NCBI RefSeq assembly: GCF_905171775.1
Contig: NC_053500.1
Location: 125,499,640-125,563,639 of the forward strand
Length of the DNA stretch: 64,000 nucleotides
Origin: Rana temporaria
Lineage: Eukaryota; Chordata; Amphibia; Anura; Ranidae
Direction: 5' to 3'
Position 1 is the first letter of the stretch; the number at the start of each line of letters is the position of its first letter. This document shows positions 44,263 to 55,571 of the stretch, in pieces. A program made the translations under genes and the position numbers. Below the pieces are notes generated by a model. That model saw only the letters and a list, made by a program, of their open reading frames with translations, had not been told where the DNA came from and ran no database searches.

Positions 44263-44903
44263 ATGCACAGCATTCGTGGAATGGGGAAAAAAAACATGCA
44301 GCAGTCGTAATGCTTTTGTTTATTTTTTTATTTATTTTTTTGAGCGCAGTAAATACTAGTCTAAGGTATTGTGAACTGAATGCAGGTTTCTCTGCATCCC
44401 ATTCGCATGACAGGAGATTGTGACCGGCTCTCAATAGTGCCGGTTAACACATCTCCATGGCGGCTGCAGAGTAAATTTTTACAGGGGTCCCGTGCGTATT
44501 TGGCTCTGTTTCAGGTCCGAATTTAGGCAAAAATTCCAGCCTGATTTGTCTCTGAAACAGAGAACAGGGACGCCCGGACCCCTGCTATGAGCCGCATCGG
44601 TATTAGATGTGAACCCAGTCTGAAGATCCATGTGTACAGCAAGTATTTGCAGTACATTTTCTATTATCTTAAAGTAGTAACTTGAAGGCTTTGAACCATC
44701 TGGATTAGGGGTGGAGATAGAAGATCTTGGTAGGAGTTCTTTCTGAATTGCTGACACAAGTCTAGAAATAAAGCCAACATTTTGCAATTTTCTTTCCTTC
44801 CACCACAAGTGAAAGGAAAGAAAATCGCACAATCACCAGTCCGTGTTGTTGGGGGGAATACCTCCCACAGTGCTTTTGTGTTCACACAATGATTAGTGTT
44901 ACC
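44263..44903. other. Intergenic, no clear feature
   Basis: Contains T-rich runs and a TGTGAACCCAGTCTG-like MITE end near 44610, but no supported gene or complete element. Confidence 0.4.
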
Positions 44904-44911
44904 CGCTAAAG

Positions 44912-45416
44912 CAGGGGTGCCCAACCTTTTGAAGTGCAAGGGCCACTTAAGCAACTTGGTAACCAGTCGCGGGCCACAATGAGCAGAGCGGGCGGATGAA
45001 GGGTTACGACTACTCTATAGGCCCTCCGATCTACTCAGATGGAAGGGGACAAATTCCCTGTTTTTCGGATTGGAGGTAGGCGGGGTAAGTGGACACCAGT
45101 CACTCTATAGATGTGAATTGAGGGTCCCATTTGGTCGGGCTGATCGCGTGAAAAGGGCCTAAGACTGCTTTCACACTGATGTGCTATGGTTTACCCACAC
45201 CCACTGTGTCTATCCTGTGGGTTAGCTGAACTTTGCCATAGACTCCGCCTGTGGCAAAAGCTAGCGATCTGGAGGAAGCATCGCCTTATGGGGCTCTGCT
45301 CCGCAACCTGCGATCTGGGCCTGCCAACCCGCCATTCCAGATCAGGAGGTTGTGGGCCACATCAGAGGTCTCCGTGGGCCACATGTGGCCCCCGGGCCAC
45401 TGGTTGGCCACCCCTG
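44912..45416. mobile_element. hAT MITE with perfect 8-bp TSD (CAGGGGTGCCCAACC)
   Basis: Ends CAGGGGTGCCCAACCTTTTG and CTGGTTGGCCACCCCTG, flanked by identical CGCTAAAG at 44904-44911 and 45417-45424. About 505 bp, non-coding. Confidence 0.95.
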
Positions 45417-45522
45417 CGCTAAAGCCTGCAGCACTAACTGTTCAGGAACAACTCAACAGGCTGGTATTCCGTCAGTCCCTGCTGAATTGGCCAAATTTTG
45501 ATGCATTTATGGCTGGCTTCTC

Positions 45523-45989
45523 TTAAAGCGGAGTTCCGCCGAAAAAAAAAAACACGTAAAAGTCAGCAGCTACAAATACTGTAGCTGCTGACACTTACCT
45601 GTCCAGGGCACCCGGGATGTCCTCACCCGAAGCTGACCTGTCCCTCGGCTCCTGGGTGCGAGGCGCTGCCATCTTCTTCAGTAAGGGAATCAGGAAGTGA
45701 AGCCTTGCGGCTTCACAGCCTGGTTCTCTACTGTGCATGCGCAAGTCACGCTGCGTGTCCTGACTGGTCCATGCTGTCTTCTGGGACCTGTGTGTCTCCC
45801 AGAAGACAGTGGGAGGGGACAGACATGGCATAGAACGCCGCAGATTCGGCCAGAAGTGGGAAAAAATACCTGTATTGGACAGGTATCGGATTCCCCCATC
45901 CCCCCGAAAGGTGCCAAATGTGACACCGGAGGAGGGGGGGGGGGACCGGATAAGCAGAAGTAATTTTTTGGGGTGGAACTCCGCTTTAA
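45523..45989. mobile_element. P-family TTAA-bounded hairpin
   Basis: TTAAAGCGGAGTTCCGCCGA to GGTGGAACTCCGCTTTAA, with an inner inverted TCTTCTGGGACCTGTG/CCCAGAAGA segment. TTAA at both ends. Confidence 0.82.
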
Positions 45990-46277
45990 GGTGGCCATAC
46001 ATTGCTTGAATTTCAGCCAGTTATTGATATTGCAGCCAAAGTTTGCTTAGTGGGAGACCCTCCTGTCAATTAGAAATTAAGTAAAGGATGCACAACACAT
46101 AGTCTCACCGGTCCACCTCCAACTCATTTCACCCCACAAAGGGCATAATCATGGAGACGCTATTGGACCTCTCCTGTCCTGGCCCTTCAATTTTTTAATT
46201 GAAGAATGTTGAGCATTTGCACCCAGCCAGATGCAGATGCTGGTGAAGTGTTCTGACACCCACCACCTGCGACTGTC

Positions 46278-46708
46278 AGGCCTCGTACACACGACCGAAC
46301 ATGTCTGCTGAAACTGGTCCGCGGACATGTTCGGTCGTGTGTAGGGCCGCCCGGACAATTTTCCGGCCTAGCGGACAGGTTTTCAGCGGACAAAAGTTTC
46401 TAAGAAAATGCTAAGAAACTTGTCCGCTGGAAGCCTGTCCGTTGGACATGTCCGATGGTCAGTACGACTCATCGGACATGTCCGCTGGCCCGAGAACCCG
46501 CGCATGGTGTCGAAGTGATTCGACGCATGCGTGGAAGCATTGGACTTCCGGGTGTGGCGGCGTCAACGTCACCGCGCTGTCTGTCCGCGGGGATTTTGGT
46601 TTGATGGTGTGTACAACCATCAGACCAAAATCTCAGAGCAGACATGTCCGATGAAAACGGTCCGCGGACCGTTTTCATCGGACATGTTCGCTCGTCTGTA
46701 CAAGGCCT
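46278..46708. mobile_element. Family C hairpin, complete
   Basis: AGGCCTCGTACACACGACCG on the left; CGCTCGTCTGTACAAGGCCT on the right. Inner GACATGTTCGG/GGACATGTCCG repeats. A flanking trinucleotide TCA/TTA is compatible with a Harbinger-type duplication but imperfect. Confidence 0.78.
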
Positions 46709-47054
46709 TAGAGTACATTTTACCCAGAAGGTAGATTCATCCACATTGTATAGCATGGATGGAGGAACAGGTTAGAACTTGTTTAAGGCCAGCTTTAGAG
46801 ACAGGGGTATCAAGTGCCTATCATTTTCAGGAGACACAGTGGTCAATGGCAGCCCCCTATTGCTCTTTTATTTCTAGAAAAAAATCAGTCCAGCAGCATT
46901 ATATAAGGAGTGGGATATTTCCTCTTCATCAGGTGGTGAGTGAACTATTCACTCTCATGCAGAGCAAGAAGCACTGCTACTATCCAACACTGGGTGTGTC
47001 TGAGAGTGTTTGCCATGGTTCCTCTCACCTGCCACTATGTCTTTACAGGAATTA
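46709..47054. other. Intergenic, no clear feature
   Basis: Apparently single-copy sequence with no supported exon; short frames only. Confidence 0.4.
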
Positions 47055-47320
47055 GGCCCCTTTCACACGGTGCGGACTGCGGCTGCGACCTGCTTGCTTA
47101 GTAGTGGATCTGACTGCTGAGCGGGTAAAAAACAGGTCTGTGTCTGCTCTGCAAATGCAGAGCGGACACAGACCACTCTTTATGGACAGATTTAAATGGA
47201 CTGCCTGTCTGTTTACACCCAGCTGCCCTCCAATCCGATCCGCTGGACGTAAGGGGAGCAAATCCTTACCCTTCTCTCCCTTTGTGGCCAATGGGAAGAA
47301 CAAAGGTGGTCAGTGAGGGG
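47055..47320. mobile_element. M-family fragment
   Basis: GGCCCCTTTCACACGGTGCG opens as in the copy at 27234. An internal CTCTGCAAATGCAGAG hairpin follows (47147-47163). The right end is not recognisable. Confidence 0.5.
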
Positions 47321-47896
47321 CACACCTAGAGTGTTGTATAGTAGTTTTGCTGCTACCTCTGGAAAAGAGTGAAGATTTTACACGCCTTTTGCAGGGGAGG
47401 TATGTATTCAGCCTCTTCCGTTAGAGTGCAGTTACTTGAATTTTTTAATCCATGTTATCCTGTTTTAGGAAGATTCCTGGATGGATTTGCTGCCACACAC
47501 AGTTCTTGAACATGTGCCTAGCCGGGAAATATCTTCCTATTCTCTCCAGTCATGAAAATCAATGATTATCCCCTGGGCCGTCATCTATCTAGTGCTGGGT
47601 TCTATGGGAATATATGGAGAATCCTGGACAGCTGATGCTGGCTATGAATAAAAGGGGAGCTCAGAACTCTTTGTGGGTTTTGAAATAACCCTGAACAATG
47701 TAGGTGGAGACAGAACCATGCAAAAGTCGTTTTTGTTGAACCCGATTTGTGATTTATATATTGGTAACGTTTCCGTAATGAAGAAGACGAACCTGTCCTC
47801 AAACCCTATTGGTCCCATAAGGGTCTGTGTCAATGTCATCAATTTGAGATGCCTCTGAGACCATTCAGAATTATTTGACCTTCTTCGGACCTTCAT
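47321..47896. other. Intergenic, no clear feature
   Basis: No supported feature; the overlapping short frames on both strands look like chance. Confidence 0.35.
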
Positions 47897-48053
47897 TTAA
47901 AGGGGCTGTAAAGGTACATTTTTTATTTTTTTTTCCTAAATAGCTTCCTTTACCTTAGTGCAGTCCTCCTTCACTTACCTCATCCTTCCATTTTGCTTTT
48001 AAATGTCCTTATTTCTTCTGAGTAATCCTCACTTCCTGTTCTTCTGTCTGTAA

Positions 48054-48518
48054 GGCTGCATTCACACCTGAGCGTAGGTCGTTCGGTCGTAGTCATGCTT
48101 ATTTGCGCGTTCGCATACAGCGTCGTCCGACGTTTTTGTACTTCGACGTTTTTATTTTAGCCAATAGGAAAAATTATCATCTTTTCATCACTTGTTGCTA
48201 TGTTGGTAGATTTTTTTTTTATCTTCTGCCTGGGTGAAATGTTCTATTGATTAAAGCGACAAAACACCCGTAGCAAACGCTCGTTGTCGTGCTAGTCGCT
48301 TGAATCGAGCGTTTCCATTACTTTCTATGGGAAATAGAAACGCTCAAACCACCCGATTCGCGCGACAAAAAAGGGTCCGGAACTTGTTTGAGCTTCAGGC
48401 GTCAGGCGTTTTGGAGTGGAGATGTGAACCATCTCCATAGAAAATAATGTATTTTTCCCCTCTAGCGTTTTTGAGCGTCGCGCTTCAGGTGACAAAACGC
48501 TCAGGTGTGAATGCAGCC
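48054..48518. mobile_element. Family D MITE nested in F
   Basis: GGCTGCATTCACACCTGAGC to CTCAGGTGTGAATGCAGCC, flanked by TAA (48051-48053) and TTA (48519-48521). The uninterrupted CTGTAACTCCACAC is at about 36235. Confidence 0.88.
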
Positions 48519-48624
48519 TTACTCCACACAGTAATGCGAGGCTTTCTCCCCGGTGTGGAGTGTCGTGTCGTGTCGTGCTCGCCCCCTCCCTTGGACTACC
48601 AGAGAGTCAGGACGCTCTCTACGT

Positions 48625-48809
48625 CAGTGTTTCTCAACTCCAGTCCTCGGGGCGCACCAACAGGTCTTGTTTTCAGGCTTTCCATTATTGTGCACAGGTG
48701 ATTTTATCAGTTTCACTGCCTTAGTAATTACCACAGCAGTTTGATCTGAGGGAAATCCTGAAAACATGACCTGTTGGTGCGCCCCGAGAACTGGAGTTGA
48801 GAAACACTG
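48625..48809. mobile_element. E-family hAT MITE nested in F, perfect 8-bp TSD
   Basis: Ends identical to 12976-13160, flanked by CTCTACGT at 48617-48624 and 48810-48817. The sister F copy shows the single uninterrupted CTCTACGTTGCA near 36326. Confidence 0.96.
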
Positions 48810-49081
48810 CTCTACGTTGCACATAGAGAAAAGAGCTGTGTGTTAGTGAGCGCCCTGACTCCCCTGTAGTCCAAGGGAGAGGCGAGCACGACACTCCACA
48901 CCAGGGAGAAAGCCTTGCATTACTGTGTGGAGTTACAGACAGAAGAACAGGAAGTGAGGATTTCTCAGAAGAAATAAGGACATTTAAAAGCAAAATGGAG
49001 GGATGAGGTAAGTGAAGGAGGACTGCACTAAGGTAAAGGAAGCTATTTAGGAAAAAATAATTGTACCTTTACACCCCTTTA

Positions 49082-49360
49082 GGCTGCATTCACACCTGAA
49101 AGCGGTGTATGTTACCGCAAAAAAAAAGGCGGCATTTTTAAGCCTAACATACGCCGGAGGGGTGATCAACATTGTCGGCTATGCCGAACGCCGCCTGAAA
49201 AAAAGGTCCGGGACTTGTTTTGAGCTTCAGGCGTACGGCGTTTGGCGTGGAGATGTGAACCATCTCCATAGCAGACAATGTTAAATCACCCCTCCAGCGT
49301 ATTGCAGGCTGCAATAGCGTCGCGCTACAGGCGACAATACGCCTAGGTGTGAATGGAGCC
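49082..49360. mobile_element. Family D MITE inserted in the F right target site
   Basis: GGCTGCATTCACACCTGAAA to GTGTGAATGGAGCC with TTA at 49079-49081 and 49361-49363. The TTA used belongs to the TTAA that bounds the F element. Confidence 0.85.
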
Positions 49361-49575
49361 TTAAGCTGCGTCAAGCAGGTTTTGCATTCCCATAAACTTG
49401 CAAAAACCCATCTGACGTAACCAAATTCCCATCAGCACAGGTCCTAAAACATGCGAACTTACCTCTGTTTTGGAGAAATGTGCCATCTCCATCACCTGCT
49501 TTACATGTAGTCCTTTTGTAATAATGCCCTGTATTCGAGAACTGTGTATTTTTATATATTTAAAGCACTTTTTGG

Positions 49576-49591
49576 AATAAAATACAATAAA
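49576..49591 (+). terminator. Tandem AATAAA signals, plus strand (possible distal TTI1 poly(A))
   Basis: AATAAA at 49576-49581 and 49586-49591 after an AT-rich run, followed by T/G-rich sequence. In position and style this looks like a real 3' end. Assignment to TTI1 is inference, as no other plus-strand gene is visible upstream. Confidence 0.45.
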
Positions 49592-49698
49592 TTAGCCTTG
49601 CAGTCGCTATCCATCTTTTGTACAACCACACCGCTGAAACAAATCAACCACACCGCTGAAACAAATCAACCACACTGCGGACTGGGCAAATGATCAGC

Positions 49699-49704
49699 TT
49701 TATT
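49699..49704 (-). terminator. VSTM2L: VSTM2L candidate poly(A) signal
   Basis: Minus-strand AATAAA in TAAATAAAGCTGATCATT, followed on the minus strand by TTTGCCCAGTCC and a TG-containing stretch. It is the first well-formed hexamer in a single-copy, UTR-like region downstream of the VSTM2L stop. The distance (about 4 kb) is long but partly accounted for by inserted elements. Confidence 0.5.
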
Positions 49705-50251
49705 TACATCCAGAGAGGTGTCACCGGCGGCGTCTCATGAGCAGAGAACATGGCCACATAATTGTCTTCTGGTCACATCTAGACAGGTCTCTGTAGTTGG
49801 GTTTAGCGGTGTGTAGGTTGGAACCTCACAAGGGTATTGCAGCAGAGGTTAATGCATACACACGGCAGGTCAACTCCATAGTGTCCGCTACAGCAACATT
49901 TACACAGCTATGGCATCTGTTCAGCAAATCACTCAAGTTATTTATAATATTTGACAAAAAAGGCAGATAAACTTGCACCTCCGGGCTTGGTCCAGCATGC
50001 AAACTTCCAGCGTCTGTCACCTTCTTGATCATAAGTACCATGGCTGCCAAAGACCTTCCTGGTATCTTTTGACTGTCAGACCCAACGTCTCAGATTACGC
50101 TGTCGTGTGAATATATTAGGATACTAGGGGGCCATATACAGAAGCTAAAAACTGCATCAAACGAAAAAGAATCATTGCAACCAATCGGGGGTTAGATTTC
50201 ATTCTCTAGCATTTGGCTACTGAAATTTTGACTGATCGCTATAGACACACC

Positions 50252-50518
50252 CCATGGGCGTCCACAGAACTTTTTTCAGGGGGGGGCATCATTTTAAAAT
50301 CACCCATGCTCAGCCCCTTTTGACAATGTCATTACGGGGCAGACTTTATTATAGGCATGTGCTATGTACAGGGTGCAGATTCCAGGTGTGTGCTACATAC
50401 AGTGTGCATATTTCAGGCGTGTACAACCTATGCGCATGCCTATGGCGGACACCTTGCTGATCCCTAATTCCAGAGGGGGGGCGCTTTCCCCCCTTGCCCC
50501 TACCTGCGGACGCCCATG
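50252..50518. mobile_element. hAT-like MITE with perfect 8-bp TSD (CCATGGGCGTCC)
   Basis: Left CCATGGGCGTCCACAGAA, right CTGCGGACGCCCATG, flanked by GACACACC at 50244-50251 and 50519-50526. Non-coding, about 267 bp. Confidence 0.9.
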
Positions 50519-50898
50519 GACACACCTTCATTAAAGGGGGTCAAGAGAGAAATATGCAGGCTGCCTTTAATGTTCTCCCCTTCTCAAAATACTGACTCCG
50601 GCATCTATACTAACAAGGGGAATTTATCAAAATTGGAGCAGCTGTGCATGCCGGCCAGTCATCATCTTTCTTTTTCAAAGCTTAACTGAAGAAGCTGAAG
50701 ATAGAAGCTGATTGGTTGCCATGCAGAACTGCTTCAGATTCTGTCCGCTACAGTTTTGATAAATTCCCCCCCAATAATAAGTCATTGATCTAGAACGATG
50801 ACTTGCCTGATCTGCACACTTTTGACTCAGAAAGGGGGGGCCAATTTGGGTAACAGTGGCCTCAAAGACCAGTAGACCTAAAGTCGAAAATCTGATTA

Positions 50899-52030
50899 CA
50901 GTGGAACCTCGGATTGCGAGCAGGATTCAGGCCAAAGCGGTGTGCAGTACCGCGTTTGGCCCAAGGTGGGCCAGAGCCGAATGTCGCCAATCGCAACCAA
51001 TTAGCGACATTCAGAAAGGCCCGACAGCTTAGCTGACCTCTGCAAATCTCGGGAACTAAGGGCCATATTCTCAGTGAAGTTACGATGGAGTAAGTCAGGA
51101 TACTCCATCGTAACTCCCTTTTTTGCCCAGTGTATCTATGCTCCTGATTCTCAGAATCATTTTTGCATAGATACACTTAAGATCCGCCATCTGTAAGTCA
51201 CTTACACTGGCGGATCTTAAATGCAATGACGCCGGCCGCCGCTAGATGGCATTTACGTGAAGGAGTCATTTGCGTATGCAAATGATCCTTCTACGCCGAT
51301 TCCCCGAACGAGTTCGCGTCGCGTAACTGTCGCTAACGTCGTTTGCGTAAGCGGAAACTTACTCCTGCTATATGAGGGGTACATTTTCCGCAAGTCTCGC
51401 GTAGGCCATGTTACGGATGGCGTCGGGTCCCCGTCGTGTTTTTTCGTCGGGTACGTCGTTTACGTAAGTCGTTCTTGAATACGACTTTACGTCAATGACG
51501 CACACGTCAGTGTCATTGACGTTTTCCGCCGAGAACTGGAGCATGCGCACTGGGCTTTTTGCAGCCCGGCGCATGCCCAGTTCTTTCGCATCGGGGGCGC
51601 GCTTCATTTGAATAGAAGACGCCCCCTTGGAGATCCGCCAGGCTACGCCGGGACACTTACACTCCGCTGTCCCAACTTATGGAGCAAGTGTTTGGGGAAT
51701 ACAACACCTGCTCCAGTAAGTTGGGACAGCGGAGTGTAAGTGCCCTAAGCGCAGCAGGCGGATATTTAGAGAGAATATGGCCCAAAGTCTTTCCGAGGTT
51801 TGCCGAGGTCAGCTGAAGTGTACAAGGGCCTTTTGGCCATTTCCGAGCCACTCCGGTGCTCCCCCCCCGCCTCTGGCTGCATGCAGTATTGCATGCCATT
51901 GAAGTCAATACAGAACAAATTATTTTCGTTTCCATTGACTTCAATGGGGAAACTCGCTTTGATATGCAAGTACTTTGGATTACGAGCATTCTTCTGGAAT
52001 GGATTATGCTCGTAATTCGAGGTTCCACTG
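50899..52030. mobile_element. Tigger/pogo-like element split by a family B insertion
   Basis: CAGTGGAACCTCGGATTGCG on the left and TAATTCGAGGTTCCACTG on the right are inverted ends of the pogo/Tigger type; TA precedes the left end. The two halves (50899-51059, 51784-52030) are separated by a B element. No transposase is left. Confidence 0.75.
51060..51783. mobile_element. Family B hairpin nested in the Tigger-like element
   Basis: GGGCCATATTCTCAGTGAAG to TTAGAGAGAATATGGCCC. Ends differ from the standard B (GGGCCATATTC), suggesting a subfamily. CCGGCGCATGCCCAGTTC centre. Confidence 0.85.
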
Positions 52031-52170
52031 AAGTTGCATTTCCATTCATTGCTCTTTGTGCTGCCAGTCAAGTCAGTTTAGGAAAAAAAAAAAACATAGA
52101 ACCTTCATTAAACCAGAACAAACCCTCTGAACACGACCCTTTCTGCATAGACGACGGTTCCTGAAATGAA

Positions 52171-52863
52171 GGCCCAGATTCTCAAAAGAGATACGACGGC
52201 GCATCTCCAGATACGCCGTCGTATCTATGCGACTGATTCTTGGAATCAGTTACGCATAGATATTCATTAGATCCGACAGGCGTAAGTCTCTTACGCCGTC
52301 GGATCTAAACTGCAATTTTTTTCTTGCACGCTAGGTGGCGCTTCCGTCGATTTCCTCATCGAGTATGCAAATTAGCTAGATACGCAAATTCCCGAACTTA
52401 CGCGCGGCCGAGGCAGTAAAGTTACGACGTTTACGTTAGGCTTTTCCCGGCGTAAAGTTGCCCCTGGGTCTATGAGGCGCAGCCAAAGTTAAGTATGGCC
52501 ATCGTTCCCGCGTTGAAAATTTTTAAATTTACGTCGCTTGCGTAAGTCGTCCGTGAATGGGGCTGGACGTCATTTACGTTCACTTCGAAACCAATGATGT
52601 CATTTGGAGCAATGCACACTGGGATATTTTAGGGACGGCGCATGCGCAGTTCGTTCGGCGCGGGGACGCGCTTCATTTAAATGAAACACGCCCCTCTACC
52701 CGCCAAATTTGAATCCCACCGGGTGATTTACGCTACGCCGCCGCAACTTTACAGGCAAGTGCTTTGTGAATAAAGCACTTGCCTGAAAAACTTGCGGCGG
52801 CGTAACGTAAATGAGATACGTTACGCCCGCACAATTTTGCGCCCATCTACGTGAATCTGGGCC
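52171..52863. mobile_element. Family B hairpin, complete
   Basis: GGCCCAGATTCTCAAAAGAG to CTACGTGAATCTGGGCC. Contains GGCGCATGCGCAGTTCGTTC and the CTTGCCTGAAAAACTTGCGG arm. Confidence 0.85.
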
Positions 52864-53707
52864 TAAGTTTTTCTGATTGCTCCCCCGACGTTTTAAGAAA
52901 ACGAGACGGAAGTTTAGAAGCACGGCATTCAGGTTGGAAGGTCTTTTCGGAAAGACTTGACGTCTTGATGTTCTTTTTGTTGCTGTGTCTATGTAAAGAA
53001 GTGTGAGCTGTAGGCGACCGGTGACCAAGCGATGACCGTTTGGCAGTGCTTTGTATCCCTTGATGAAAAGGCGAGAGCTGAAGTCCAGGTAATGGCAATG
53101 CAACACCGATAATGGCAATGCAACACCGATGTTGGCAATAGGAGCGCTGGTGGCATCTATGAAGCTACATGTCTCGGGTAACTAAGCAAACAGAAACAGA
53201 CTCAATTATATATTAATACTTGAACCGTCACAGGATGTTGGTGGATCTGGTAGAAGATAACACCGAAAAGCAGCCTATTAAAGACAACACCTTCATAATA
53301 AAGCTTTTCATGTCGCCTAGGTCATATAAGCGGTGATGCCATCGCTGCAAAGGCATCTTGGAAATTCTTTATTTCCTGTAATGTTGTTGGTCGGGATGAA
53401 TTCTTGTCTGAGAGAAGGTATGTACATGGTGAAGGGTGCGGAAGATCCTCACATGGGTTGCAATGGGTGGACGGTGACAGAGGAAGCCCCAATCTTAGTC
53501 CCTATGGATAACAGTCTATCGGGGGGCATCCTGAACGCCCTTCACCAAGAAAAAGGTACGTTTTCACGTGATGGGGTTTTTCGTATTTAAAGTCACTGAT
53601 CTCCACTCGCTACTCCAGTCCGAGACAGTTGCCGATTTTCAGATGGGTAGGAAGCCTCTCATGCACTTCTCTGTACATCATTGTTGCGGCCCCGCCGATC
53701 CCACAGT

Positions 53708-53983
53708 CTAGACCTGGCATTCCTCACAAGGCTCCGCCGTTCGCTTTTTCAGCTCTTTCACTTGAAAGTGGCGGTGAGTGCTGGTATCTTGTTGGCGGTG
53801 AGAGGCAGCGCCGCCGCGGCGGCCTGCCTCCAGCTCCACGTGGAGAAAGGCTTTGACGCGATGCTGCCGCCCCTTCCCATCGCTGTAATCTAACACGCGG
53901 CACTCGTAGGTCCCTTCATCTGAGATCTTGACATTGGACAGGCGCAGCTTGTGTGATATGTTACTTCCAAATACCTTCACCAC
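53708..53983 (-). CDS. VSTM2L: VSTM2L last coding exon (end of Ig V-set domain and C-terminal tail)
   Basis: Minus strand, acceptor CTCTGTGCAG immediately upstream (53984-53993). The exon reads VVKVFGSNISHKLRLSNVKI, SDEGTYECRVLDYSDGKGRQ, HRVKAFLHVELEAGRRGG, then a low-complexity stretch and KELKKRTAEPCEECQV before TAG (53710-53708). DEGTYEC is the F-strand signature of an Ig V-set domain with its second disulphide cysteine. VSTM2L is a small secreted-type V-set protein reported to antagonise the neuroprotective peptide humanin. The KELKKR tail and the location next to TTI1 separate it from VSTM2A/2B. It starts in phase 0, matching the 48-nt exon at 59975. The middle of the tail is Arg/Gly/Ser-rich where human has a proline-rich run. 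Confidence 0.93.
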   Translation of the reverse strand: MVKVFGSNISHKLRLSNVKISDEGTYECRVLDYSDGKGRQHRVKAFLHVELEAGRRGGAASHRQQDTSTHRHFQVKELKKRTAEPCEECQV

Positions 53984-54041
53984 CTGCACAGAGAACAGAG
54001 AGTTAATTGTGTATTTACAAGAAGTGCCTTCAAAGTACAAC

Positions 54042-54583
54042 TTAAAGTGGAGTTCCACCCATAAATATAACATTACATCAGTAGTTTTAAAAAAATGTCA
54101 TTAGTCCTTTACGAAAATTTTTTTTTTTTTTTTAGATGCCTTCAAAGTGTTGTTGCTAGGCAGAATAGTTAATCTTCCCACTTCCTGCACCTAGGTGCTT
54201 AATGCTTCCTAGCCTACACCGCACAGACTCCTGGGAATGTAGTGGGTGTATCTTTCCAGGAGTCTGTGCACTCCCCAGTCTCGAAGAATCATGTGACTTG
54301 GACAGCACAGGTGCTGAAACCTGATCTGACACTGCTTGTGCAGCACTGAGCATGTTCGAGATCTGCAAGGCTGAAATCCAGGAAGTCATACAGTCTGGCT
54401 TCATGATGCCCACACTTAAGATGGCCCCAGTCAATTTCTATTTTATAAAGTGTCTAAATGCTGTAACAGCCTAACAAAACGGACCTTAGTTTACAGACTA
54501 ACTTTACTAGAATATATTAAGCTTGTGTATTACAGGGGTATTTATATTTAAAAAGTGAAATTGTGGCCGGAACTCCGCTTTAA
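54042..54583. mobile_element. P-family TTAA-bounded hairpin
   Basis: TTAAAGTGGAGTTCCACCCA to GGCCGGAACTCCGCTTTAA, in the VSTM2L intron, starting about 60 bp upstream of the last exon's acceptor on the minus strand. Contains TCCTGGGAATGTAGTGGGTG. Confidence 0.8.
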
Positions 54584-54601
54584 CCCAACATTTTTTCCTC
54601 T

Positions 54602-55571
54602 TTAACCACTTCATTACTGGGCACTTAAACCCCCTTCGTGCCCAGACCAATTTTCAGCTTTCAGCGCTGACGCATTTTGAATGACAATTGCGCGGTCATA
54701 CAACACTGTACCCAAATTATCTTTTTATCATTTTTTTCCCCACAAAGAGAGCTTTCTTTTGGTGGTATTTGATCATCTCTGCGATTTTTATTTTTTGCGC
54801 TATAAACATAAAATAACAGAAAATTTGGGGGGAAAAACACTTTTTTACTTTGTTATAATAATATCCCAATTTTTTTTAAAAAAAATTAAAATTTACCTCG
54901 GTTTAGGCAGATACGTATTCTTCTACATATTTTTGTTAAGCGTATATTGATTGGTTTGCGCAAAAGTTATAGCGCCTACAAAATAGGGGATAGATTTATG
55001 ATTGTTTTTTGTTTGTTGTTTTACTAGTAATGGCGGCGATCTGCGATTTTTTTTTTTGTGAGGCCTGCGATATTGCCGCGGACGTATCGGACACTTTTGA
55101 CACAATTTTGGGACCATTCACATTTATACAGCGAACAGTGCTATAAAAATGCACTAATTACTGTATAAATGTGACTGGCAGTGAAGGGGTTAACACTAGG
55201 GGGTGAGGAAGGGGTTAAATGTGTATCCTGGGTGTGTGCTAACTGTGTGGGGAGGGGACTGACTGGGGGAGGTGACCAATGCTGTGTCCCTATGTACAAG
55301 GGACACAGATCGGTCTCCTCTCTCCCTGACAGGAAGTGGAGCTCTGTGTTTACACACAGAGCTCCACGTCCCTGCTGTCACCGCCGATCGCGGGTACTTG
55401 GCGGACATTGCGGCCGCCAGGCGCACACACATCGGCTCCCGAGCGATGTGCCGGGCACGTTGTTTCCCCGCTGTGCGCCCCCAGGGAATGACAACAACAG
55501 GACGTCCACTCGGCACTTGAGAGCCGCGCTGTGGACGTCTTTCGTCCATAGCGTGGATCCCAAGTGGTTAA
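54602..55571 (+). mobile_element. Family A element, complete, first of a TTAA chain
   Basis: TTAACCACTTCATTACTGGG to CCCAAGTGGTTAA. Its right TTAA (55568-55571) is at the same time the left TTAA of the next F element. Closest relative in the window is 23792-24793. Confidence 0.88.

Larger units (their letters stand above)
47897..49081. mobile_element. Family F hairpin with two nested insertions and a third at its edge
   Basis: TTAAAGGGGCTGTAAAGGTA on the left; GTACCTTTACACCCCTTTA on the right. Collinear with the copy at 36066 except for a D element (48054-48518) and an E element (48625-48809). A further D element (49082-49360) sits in the final TTAA. Confidence 0.88.
49680..53707 (-). other. 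VSTM2L: Probable VSTM2L 3' UTR and downstream region, transposon-expanded
   Basis: Single-copy segments at 49680-50243 and 52864-53707 flank three inserted elements (50252, 50899 and 52171). Minus-strand frames such as 50050-49826 have no recognisable homology and lie where UTR is expected. UTR status is inference from the stop at 53708 and the signal at 49704. Confidence 0.45.

Noticed and set aside
49826..50050. Minus-strand 74-codon frame with a protein-like composition
   Set aside because: No recognised family and no splice signals fitting an exon; it lies in the presumed VSTM2L 3' UTR. Kept as unproven.
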